From: Drechslerella dactyloides
Taxonomy: Eukaryota; Ascomycota; Orbiliomycetes; Orbiliales; Orbiliaceae
Assembly: GCA_020064725.1 (NCBI GenBank)
Contig: JAGTWJ010000017.1
Location: 1,488,001-1,552,000 of the forward strand
Direction of reading: 5' to 3'
DNA: 64,000 bases
The notes under the pieces: generated by a model
The model's input: only the letters and a program-made list of their open reading frames with translations
Database searches by the model: none
What the model was told of the DNA's origin: nothing
Made by a program: the position numbers and the translations under genes
Shown here: positions 55,383 to 64,000 of the stretch, piece by piece
Layout of the letters: the number at the start of each line of letters is the position of its first letter
How positions within the stretch are numbered: position 1 is the stretch's first letter

Positions 55383-57600
55383 CTACTGCTTGGGTTCACC
55401 GGACTTGCCCTGGCCGTCAGTGTTGGAGGAACCCTCGGAAGACTCATTCGCCTGAGATTCCTCACGTCCAACCTCCTTCTCACGTCCAGCCTGGTGCATC
55501 TTGTCGAAGAGCGTCAGGCTGGCCATCTGGAGGTCGTCCATCTTGGCCTTGAGCTCTTCGCCAGTGATGGTACCCTCGCCGCCCTGGGACTGGGAAACGA
55601 GCTCGCGGAGAGCGTTGATCTTCTCCTTGATCTTCTCAGCCTCGCCAGCATCCAGCTTGTCCTTGAATTCTCCAAGGGCCTTTTCGGTATCAGCGATAAC
55701 GCTGTCCGCGCGGTTGGCAGTCTCGATGAGGTGCTTGCGGGCCTTGTCGGTTTCAGCGTATCTCTCAGCATCGTCAACCATAGACTGGATTTCGTTGTCG
55801 CTCAGGCCAGAGCTGGAGGCGATGGTGATGGACTGGTCCTTTCCAGTAGACTTGTCCTTGGCGTGGACGTGGACAATCGAGTCGGCATCGATGTCAAAGG
55901 TGACCTCGATTTGTGGAACGCCGCGATGAGCTGGAGGGATTCCGACCAGCTGGAAGTTGCCCAGAAGCTTGTTGTCACGGACGAGTTCACGCTCTCCCTG
56001 GAAGACCTTGATCTCGACGGCAGTCTGGAAATCGGCAGCAGTAGAGAAGACTTGCGACTTCTTGGTGGGGATAGTGGTGTTGCGGTTGATCAAACGAGTG
56101 AAGACACCTCCAAGGGTCTCAATACCAAGCGACAGCGGGGTGACATCGAGGAGCAAGAGATCAGTGACCTCACCAGCAAGGACGGCACCCTGAATGGCAG
56201 CACCAATGGCGACAGCTTCGTCAGGGTTGACGGACTTGGCGGGATCGCGGCCGAACAGGCCCTTGACAGTCTCGATAACCTTTGGCATACGAGTCATACC
56301 ACCGACAAGGAGGACTTCCTGGATTTCCTTGGCTTGGAGGCCAGCATCCTTCAAAGCCTTGCGAACCGGTTCGATGGTCTTGGTGACCAGCGGGCCAACG
56401 AGATTCTCGAACTGAGACCGAGTCAAAGCAGTGTTGATGTGCTTTGGACCGGATGCATCCGCAGTAATGAAAGGAAGGTTGATATCGGTCTTGGGGCTGG
56501 AAGAAAGCTCAATCTTAGCCTTCTCGGCAGCCTCACGGATTCTCTGGATGGCCATGCGGTCCTTGGAGAGATCGATCCCCTGCTCTTTCTTGAACTGCTC
56601 AACCAGGTGGCGAACGAGGGTGATATCAAAGTCCTCTCCACCAAGGTGAGTATCTCCGTTGGTGGACTTGACCTCGAAAACACCTTTCTGGATTTCAAGA
56701 ATAGAAACATCGAAGGTACCACCACCAAGATCGTAGACAGCAATGATCTTGTCCGCATCCTTGTCGAGACCATATGCCAAAGCCGCAGCAGTTGGCTCGT
56801 TAACGACACGGAGAACGTTCAAACCGGCGATCTGACCGGCGTCCTTGGTAGCCTGACGCTGGGCATCGTTGAAATAAGCAGGAACAGTGACGACGGCGTT
56901 CTTAACCGGCTTTCCGAGGTAACCCTCAGCGGTTTCCTTCATTTTGCCGAGGACAAAGCCACCGATCTGCGAAGGGCTGTACTTCTGGCCACGGGCCTCA
57001 ACCCAGGCGTCCCCGTTGGTGTGCTGGACAATCTTGAACGGCACTTCCTTGATATCCTTCTGCACTTCGGGATCCGTGAACTTCCGTCCGATCAGACGCT
57101 TGGTGGCGAACACGGTAGCGTCCGAGTTGACGATGCTCTGACGCTTAGCGGAGATTCCCACCAACCGCTCACCATCGGGAGTGAAGCCAACGACGGATGG
57201 TGTTGTTCTCGAACCCTCGGCGTTTTCTATTATTCTGGGGACCTTTCCTTCCATGATGCAGACAGCAGAGTTCGTTGTACCTGTCGGGAGCAGCGTTAGC
57301 AAAAGCTGATTCATACGTATTGTGAGCAGACATTGCTGCAGCTGTCGTCATTGACGGCTACAGGTCAAGGGTGCTTACCGAGATCGATACCGATGACGGC
57401 ACCCTGCACTTTCTGATCAGTCGACTGGTGTCGGGCATATACGGAGCTCAGCGACGACCTCATTGGTGTCTGGTTCCACAGGCGGGCCGCGCCACCTCGA
57501 GGGAGCTACAGAAATCAATCAAATTAGTTATACGCCGCGGCTGCGATCGGAGCGCGAGTAGCGGGGAACTTACGCATCTCGCTGCTCTAGCGGCAAGCAT
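55383..57600 (-). CDS. SSC1: Mitochondrial Hsp70 (Ssc1/mortalin type)
   Basis: Three exons (complement of about 57574-57600, 57379-57504, 55383-57280), about 672-683 residues. The Hsp70 ATPase domain is complete: IGIDLGTTNS, VPAYFNDAQRQATKDAG, YDLGGGTFDVS, VLLVGGMTRMPKV. It is followed by the peptide-binding domain (TPLSLGIETLGG) and a C-terminal lid. YFNDAQRQATKDAGQIAGLNVLRVVNEPTAAALAYG and the basic, Ser-rich N-terminus (MRSSLSSVYARHQS) mark the mitochondrial subgroup. It is the motor of the TIM23 import machinery and a matrix chaperone. The tail is Gln/Gly/Ser-rich without EEVD, as expected. The presequence junction is unresolved. With the GTAAGT donor at 57573 and the nearest TAG acceptor, the frame does not close. 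Either a downstream CAG acceptor (removing 35 nt) or a GC donor two bases upstream restores it. Confidence 0.95.
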
Positions 57601-58376
57601 TGTGTGAAGATTGGACGATAACGACGGCGATAGTGGGGGTAGAGGGAGAATGTAGAGCTGTCGCTATATGCAGCAAGAAAGCGTCCGAAAGGTAATTTGG
57701 ATGAGGTAGTATGTATCCTCCGAGGTCAACGAGAATTTTCGTTCTTTACAGTGGGAGATGGAGCAGAAGCAAAAGAGGTGGAGGGCGGCGGGACGGCAGA
57801 AGAAAAATTTAAAGTGGTGAAAAATTCCACGCAAAGAAAAATTTATATGCGTTCCTTCGGTAATCGATAGAAGTGGCCAACGGCACTAACACGGTTCGGG
57901 CAAACGGCCCTTGAGCGCTAAAGCTAAAATTTACCCCAGCGCGGTCGGTGAACGGTTGGAAAAGGAAGCCAATGGAACCGCGCGGAAGCAGCTCGCAGTT
58001 TACATGTGCCCGGTTCGCGATTCGCTGAGGCGGGCCGTGAAGTGATGTTGAGATGGAGTCCGTCTGGACCTGCATAGTAGATTTGTAGAGCTGCTTTTCT
58101 GCGAACGTACCATTCTTTCTCAGAAATATTAAGGCGCATGCATGCTGAACGAATAAGAAAAGACTTGGAACATATCGGGACAGAATGCTCTGTGTGCTAG
58201 AAGCGCAATTCGGAAGGCAAAGCAAACAGCGTCAATCCATCGTACATATTAGTCACCATACTGCACCCCTCATTAAGACATATAGCTCTTCAAAAGATGC
58301 TCAGCCACAAACGTATCAGGCCATATGTATCGTTGCTTGATACTCTCGAAAATGCAAAACAAATATCCTAAAATAT
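57601..58376. other. Promoter region of mtHsp70 and 3' flank of the ChAPs gene
   Basis: No gene recognised. A candidate heat-shock element half-pair lies at 57733. CT/GA-biased tracts lie near 57740-57800. Confidence 0.45.
57733..57740. promoter_or_regulatory. Possible heat-shock element (two-unit)
   Basis: GAATTTTC fits GAAnnTTC, two inverted heat-shock units, about 130 bases upstream of the mtHsp70 start. A full element needs three units, and the third is not clean, so this is weak. Confidence 0.25.
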
Positions 58377-60845
58377 TTACATCTCGCTGCCACTGCTCCT
58401 GAAGGCGACGCACAGTTCGGAATAATGATACGTCAGGTCCAGGGCTGGCTGTGGCAGATTTGTTGACTGTACCACGTTTCTGAACTTGATTGCCCCTTCT
58501 TCCGCGATTAGCCTTCTAACTGAGTTGAGAAGACTCGGCGAGAACTGGATTATAGTCCGGCATATTAGTATTCGCGACGCATATTGGATACTTGATCGGA
58601 GTGCTTACCTCGGAATACCACCTATAATTCCAAGCTGTTAATCTGATGATGCTATTGAGAGCCCCTCTGACGTCCTTGGCCTTCTCCTGGGCTGCCAACA
58701 GCCCCCTGAATGACTTGCTCGAGAACCTGATATTCAGGCAGTTTCGGTATGCCTCGATCGCCTCGTCGCCATGGTGTAACCGTTCGGCCAGCTCTCCATG
58801 GATCTCCCAGTCGCTTGCGCTCTTCTCCACCGGCAGGTTCTTCATCTTTTGTTTCTGGATTTCGCCACGCCATATTGTATATACGCGCAGATCTTCGTAC
58901 AGAACCATGAAAAGGTTATCCAGCCAGCGTTCACAGAGTCGCTTATTCTGGAACTGTGTGTAATTTTTCTCCTCAGGGTCGCCGCCTCCTTCATTTTCCG
59001 CATCTGGAGGGGTTTCTCCAACCAACTGCTCGGGTTTCTCGATCACAGTGACTTCGTCACTGGGCGTCGATAACGACAGCCCAGCCACGCCGTTCGTAAC
59101 TGCGTCTTCCCCGCTCGATTTTTCTGACGAGCCGTTTGTCTTTTCCTTCTCGCTGTCCTCGGGTGTGCGCTCGCCATCTACGCTGCTCCCCCGAAGTGCT
59201 GTCGTGCTTGCATTTGTGGCATTGCTAGCATTCTTCTCGTGTCGGTATTCTTCCTCCATGACGAACACGTTTGATCGACACTTCAGAAGCGTATCCCAGC
59301 CGACTTGGGCGACGATTTCCGTCAGCAAGCTATATGCTTTAGCAAAGGTGCCTTTAAGAGACGCGGCAGGTAACTGCAACAAGTTGTCAGCGGAAACATT
59401 CGCCATGATTACTCCCATTGCCTCAACTTACAGGATCCGGTTTTACGTCGTATTCGTCCAGAGACTCGTCTATCACTGAATCTTGGAGTATAGGAAGATG
59501 CATCTTGGCGGGCTGCGGCATTCTCGGGAAATCTCGTTCCTGATAGGTGAACATGGGACACGAATTCAATGTCAAGAGCGCCTGCATCGCTCATTAGTAC
59601 CTATGATGGACGCCGTCATCTAGGAAATGTCACTCACCATCTCATACTGCTCCAGCGCAATATAGATCTCTGCTAATTTTGCCCAGGTTGTGAACTCGCT
59701 GGGTGCAGAGTTGACGGCTCTTTTAGCGCACTCGAGAGCAAGGTCGCTTCTTCCCTTGCTCTGGCAAAAGTCCGCCTGGACGTTCAGTAATGAGTGATCC
59801 AATGGTAAGATCTTGATCGTTTCGTAAAGCAGTTGGACAGCTTTTACTTCCTCGTCCGCATCGATCAGAACACGGGCGAGCAACGAGGCGACTTCCGGGA
59901 ACTTAGTCCGCAGTTTCTCGAACAGATTTACTCCGCTCGTGTATCGTCCCGTAGTGTGAATGTACTTCAAGATGCCGGTTGTCAGGTGATTCGATACAAG
60001 ATTCGGTACCTGCACTTCCGGGTCCGAACCCAGCTGCCAGCCCTTCGCGAATAACCTCTCCGCGGCATCGAGGAATCTGTGTTCGGCCTCAGTCGAGGTG
60101 ATCGGGTTGAATCGGCGGCATCCAACGATCCTTGTTTGAACGTTGTCTTCGGCGTAGGTGAATGCTCTTAGAACGGAGCAGAGATAGGTCTCCAGCCACA
60201 GGGCTTCTGTGGCGACTCGCCGGTCATTACGCTCATCGATCGCGTATGCATCCACGCTACCCGGGAAATTAACATCAACGCGCATATCAACGCGAGAAAA
60301 GGCATTGTAGCAACTGCGTAAGCGTAATCGTCAGAAATTGTATATATCCCTATTGTTGCCTTGGTAATATCTTCGGGGTGCAAGTACCAATATGTTCCAG
60401 ACTGGATCTTCCACGACTGCGGCCTTCCAAACCATATCTGGTTCTCTCCGATCGAATACGTCAGGGTGTTGATGTATGCCGCTAAGGAAGCTGATGAGGA
60501 GGCATCTATGCCGGTAACGTGATGATAGGTGCCAATCTAACACCCCCAGAAGCCGGACAATCAGCTGGCCGTTCTGTCGACGGATGAATTTCGATAAGGG
60601 CTGTGGACCGAATTCGGCTGCATACCTCTTTGTGGGTTCCTTTAGGCTGAACCTTGATCAGGTGTACCAGATCCGGCGGTCCCAATTGTCGCAAGGTGAG
60701 TAAGGACTCTGTTCGCGCGTCTATCGATTCGTGGAGGTCGACTTCGACCAGCCTATGGATGGAAGCACTCGAGTTAGTCGGGGAGCGTGACAGTAGGATG
60801 CGCGGCAAGCAAGCTGTCTTACTCGGGCACGGCGGGCTGAACCAT
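58377..60845 (-). CDS. ChAPs family exomer subunit (Bch1/Bud7-like)
   Basis: Seven exons (complement of 60823-60845, 60626-60752, 60388-60536, 59638-60313, 59432-59581, 58609-59373, 58377-58544) join to 685 residues, near the length of yeast Bud7/Bch1. Family landmarks in order are ELVEVDLHESIDARTESL, SGTYCCYNAFSRVDMRVDVNFPG, TEALWLETYLCSVLRAF, TPR-like helices (HYTTGRY..., LDHSLLNVQADFCQSKGR, ALECAKRAVNSAP), ALLTLNSCPMFTYQERDFPRMPQP, KCRSNVFVMEEEYRH and the conserved end WYSEFSPSLLNSVRRL. A Ser/Thr/Glu-rich insert (about residues 470-560) separates two conserved parts. With Chs5 and Arf1 at the trans-Golgi, ChAPs proteins sort cargo such as chitin synthase III to the plasma membrane. Its start faces Hir3 across 538 bases. 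Retained introns would truncate the C-terminus or shift the CCYNAF motif out of frame, which is why these splice sites were chosen. Confidence 0.92.
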
Positions 60846-61383
60846 GGCTACGAGAGGAGCGGGCGGTCGAAAAGCAAGCCGGGAGGGCGAGTGGGGTATG
60901 CTCTATCGCGTGCGGAGGAAGCGCGATACGAGATGATGAAATAGATGGGCTGAAGAAGGCGGTCAACGGAGCTGATGGTAATATGGCGAGCTGGACAGAT
61001 GGACAAGTGCACCTGTGGGCTTGTGGGCTGTGGGGGCAGTTGGCCCAGGCCAACGATACCGGGGCGCATGCTTTTGGAGAGCTGACCTCGTCCGGGGGCC
61101 CGGGCTGCCCAGTTCGCCGAGCAACCACGTTCAACTGCTAGGACCCGGTGTATCCACGTGATCCCCGGGGAGCTGTTGTCAAACGCGTCCTCCTGCGGGT
61201 TCGCCTGGTAGCGAGATATATACTCCCCAGGCCTTCCGTGAAGCCCAGCAGCGCAGAGCGGGAGCCTTGGAGCCTATATATAGCGGCTACAAACTGCCGG
61301 CAGCTTTGGAGCTTAAACCTCGAGACATCAATCTTACGCGATCAATCGACATAGAACCATCGTTCATTTAGGCAGCATTCACC
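60846..61383. other. Divergent promoter of ChAPs and Hir3 genes
   Basis: 538 bases between two starts. A TATATATA element lies at about 61274 on the plus strand, 110 bases before the Hir3 ATG, and the 61290-61380 part is CA/CT-rich. No other element named. Confidence 0.5.
61274..61281 (+). promoter_or_regulatory. TATA-like element upstream of Hir3
   Basis: tatatata within cctatatatagcgg, about 105 bases before the start codon. Plausible core promoter by position. Confidence 0.4.
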
Positions 61384-64000
61384 ATGGTATGGCCTCTAGC
61401 GCGGCTGTCGAGATTGCATGTATTCTAACCATCGGTTGGCATATATATATAGGCAAGCTGGACTGCCCTCAATATCATCGAGGACTCGGAGGACGATGAG
61501 CTCGCCGATAATACGCAAGAGATCCAGGTTTGAACCCACAACATCCAACTGGTTGTCTTTGCATACATGCTAATATAATGATCCGGATCCCGGCAGATCG
61601 AAGAAGCGCTAAAGCTCCATCAGAAGGCATTGAAGCTGCACAGCGAGCAGGAATGGAAGGCTGCCGCCGAGACCTTCGAGGAACTATTCCGCTCCGAGAT
61701 ATTCCAGCAGGATCAGACAGAAGATGTCAGTGGTCGCCCCTCATTCGCTGGACACTATCAGCCGCTAAATCGCTCTTATGGTATGGTAGGCACTACGGCT
61801 GCGGAACATTCTCTATCTCGCATATAGAGGATACGCCGAATTCAAGCTCGATCTGCTGAGAGCCAAGATTAACGAATACTCGGAGGAGGAAGCCAATAAA
61901 ATTGTGGTACAGGCCCTCGAGTGGTTTGGGGAGGCTCTCGCCCGCGATAGCGAAGATGAGTCGCTTTGGCGGAAAACCGCGAAGCTGGCAAAACGGCTCA
62001 AATCCTCACGGCTCTCCAGATTCGCCTTAGAGGCCGTTGTTTCGAAGGGAGTGGAGTCTCTCTTGAACAAATCTTCCCCAATGAACCCGGAAGAGCTTTA
62101 TGCAGCGTTTCAGCTGCGCGATGTCAGTATGGCCCATGGCTTTGCTCGCTATACACCGGTCGTACTAAACTCCCGATGATGTAGACTCTCAAGGAAAGCT
62201 GCGACGAGTTGGGCCTGCGCTCTAAAGCCATCGAAAGAGTCGGAAACAAGTCTCTGAACCCAAAGTACCAAGGCTACCTCGACCTTTACACCTGGCTAAA
62301 GCCCTCCTCTCAAATCACCATACATACAAAACTGGATAATCAGTACGACATCATCACGGTGGCGAAGAAGACATGGACGGCAGTCGGCATCGCACTGCTC
62401 GACAGGTTACACCTACATATTCAAGACGACGAGCCAGCACCGAATCGACCCGTCGTAATTCAGCTTGACGGTGAACCGCTGGAGCTCGAGATACCGGCCC
62501 CGACGCCAGTCACCGAGTCGAGTATCAAAATGTCACCTGATGGTGACGTTGCTATGGTCGATGACCAAGACTCGGAACGACCTGCGGCTGCACGTCGTAG
62601 AAGTACTTCCACGAACGCGAAGCGCAAGGGCTCCGCGGTCCCAGTGGACGCTGAAGGGAGCACTCGGGCCAGTAAACGAGTGAGGAACCGCGAATCAAAT
62701 GCGGCGGCAGCGGCGGCAGCCGTTACGCCAGAGATCACACCCAGAGAAGCTGTCGTCTTGGAGGATAGGCTGTTTAAAACAGCAAATGAGCTTTTAGTCG
62801 ACATTGGCATGTCATTGGGACCGTCTTCTCTCTTAAAGCCCGAGGGGAAGAAGGACGACGACGACGAGAATGTGTTATCCACCGCCGATACGTTCATCAA
62901 AGACTTCAAGGGTATCCTCGTCGAGTGGGACGACGAGAAGGGAAATGTTGCATTATACGGCGAGGGAATCAAAAAGTGAGTTATGTTGGGTAGTCTGGCG
63001 TTCAGAGGCGCGTGCTAATTTGTATCAGACCGGACGAGGAGATCCTGAGCCTGCAGAGTTTCACTCAAACCGCTCCAAGCACGACCCAGTCTCAGAAACC
63101 CACGCTGCCACCTGATGATGGTCTCCGACGCTGGATTCAGCGATCCAACAGCCAAAGACTGCAGATACCCGAGCTGTGCAGCTCGTTTCTCAGGGCTCTG
63201 CTATCGCCTGGCAAGTCCGATGAAAAATCAAAGTACATCATGTATTCCTGGTCGGAGTCCTTGAAGGAGGTTGTCAGAACGATGGCGGACCATTGCAACG
63301 AGGGCTTCACCCGTCGTTTTCATAAGCTGCGGGATGACATCAATGAAGGAAAGGTCGCGGAAGGCTCGGCTGATAAAGATATTGAAGTTGCTCAGGCGCT
63401 CTTCGAGCTGTCCTTGGACAACTTATCCGCCAGCGAGAGAGATCGGAACTCCACAGAACTCTCCGCGAACGATGCCTCTCCGCTCAAACGGAAGGCTGTC
63501 CGTTGGGGGACTTTGGTTGGAGATCTGATGCGATTTCGCGCCCGAGATGACGCTGAAAACCTCAAGCTGGACGCTCTTGCCCTGCGATATCTCTGGGCAA
63601 ATGCCGTCTTGGTGCCGTTCACGAATCCATCCCGTGATTTCCTGCTAGAGTGCTATGACGATTTGAAGGACACTTTGATTCGCATCGAGAACCCCGTCAT
63701 CGAGATTCCCAACAGGTAAGATCGGTATACGGTATTATTTGGCAAGACATAAACTAACATGTCGCCAGTGCTTCTATGCCTGAATTATCGGTAGCCCGTG
63801 CTGAGAGAGAAATCTCGAAAGCAAAGACGATGGACTTCTTCGCCAACATCTTCTCCTCTGCGGTCCAGAGTACGGATCCGTATGAAGTCATTGAAGACTT
63901 GGAAATCATTCTCGAACCTCGCATTGAGGAATACGATATCGACGAAGACGGCATCAAAAACATTCAGGAGATGACTAAGGTTCTAGAGACCTCCAGCGTC
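61384..64000 (+). CDS. HIR3: Hir3 histone-chaperone complex subunit (CABIN1-like), 3' end outside the window
   Basis: Seven exons so far (61384-61386, 61453-61527, 61597-61725, 61790-62122, 62185-62975, 63029-63715, 63769 to the edge), 750 codons. The full protein should be much longer (fungal Hir3 is often near 2000 residues), so this is the N-terminal part. Landmarks are MASWTALNIIEDSEDDE, QIEEALKLHQKALKLHSEQEW (TPR start), LRNILYLAYRGYAEFKLDLL, NPKYQGYLDLYTWLKP and a Lys/Arg/Ala linker (SKRVRNRESNAAAAAAA). Hir3 scaffolds the HIR complex, which deposits H3-H4 outside S phase and represses histone genes. The first coding exon is the ATG alone, joined through a 66-nt intron. Two other introns (61726-61789 and 62123-62184) use the donor GTCAGT, uncommon here. 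Without removing them the conserved segments are out of frame. Confidence 0.9.

Noticed and set aside
55494..57299. A 601-codon open frame on the plus strand opposite mtHsp70
   Set aside because: It is the exact antisense of a highly codon-biased Hsp70 gene, a well-known artefact. It has no ATG-context, domain or intron support.

Overview
The window is nuclear DNA of a filamentous ascomycete (Pezizomycotina). The evidence is GC-rich coding sequence interrupted by short introns (about 45-120 nt) with GTANGT-type donors and CTAAC/CTAAT branch sites, AT-rich gene borders with microsatellites, and fungal-typical families (rhodopsin-domain membrane protein, Sch9-type C2/AGC kinase, ChAPs exomer subunit, PER1, Hir3). 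I cannot assign the class or species. No rRNA, tRNA, CRISPR array, transposon or prophage was recognised. I built nineteen gene models by conceptual splicing in the reading frame. All but two close on single, frame-consistent models. The exceptions are the 5' exon junction of mtHsp70 and one intron of the rhodopsin-domain gene, and both are flagged.

Layout. 1-2.4 kb: no supported gene. 2.4-8.2 kb (-): DDX60-like Ski2-family helicase. 8.8-10.5 kb (-): seven-helix rhodopsin-domain protein. 11.4-14.9 kb (-): Cu(+) P1B ATPase with three metal-binding domains. 17.2-18.0 kb (+): small disordered protein with KEN and D-box motifs. 18.6-19.5 kb (-): four-helix membrane protein with a PPxY motif. 21.3-22.3 kb (-) and 22.6-24.4 kb (+): ketopantoate reductase family and phosphoacetylglucosamine mutase, head to head. 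24.9-26.2 kb (-): secreted Hsp70/actin-fold-like protein. 26.7-27.8 kb (-) and 28.4-29.5 kb (+): PER1 and a family 8 glycosyltransferase, head to head. 31.0-38.2 kb (+): gene-poor segment holding three small secreted proteins that look like one uncharacterised paralogous family. 42.0-45.9 kb (+): Sch9-type kinase. 48.5-50.3 kb (-): Thp3/SAC3-GANP protein. 51.2-53.5 kb (-): WD40/DUF2415 protein. 55.4-57.6 kb (-): mitochondrial Hsp70. 58.4-60.8 kb (-) and 61.4-64.0 kb (+): ChAPs exomer subunit and Hir3, head to head, with Hir3 running off the right edge.

Most genes are conserved housekeeping functions. They include UDP-GlcNAc synthesis, GPI-anchor remodelling, cargo export at the Golgi, mitochondrial protein import, nutrient signalling, mRNA metabolism, histone chaperoning and copper transport. 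They do not form a metabolic cluster. The least ordinary part is 31-38 kb. Its three genes share a signal peptide, a post-signal-peptide phase-0 intron (in two of three), an F-x-N aromatic motif, a Cys-rich strand pair, Asp/hydrophobic C-terminal strands and TATA-type promoters. The first gene has in addition duplicated an intron-plus-exon unit and carries dibasic sites around Gly/Leu-rich repeats. The KEN/D-box protein at 17.2 kb is the second candidate for something undescribed.
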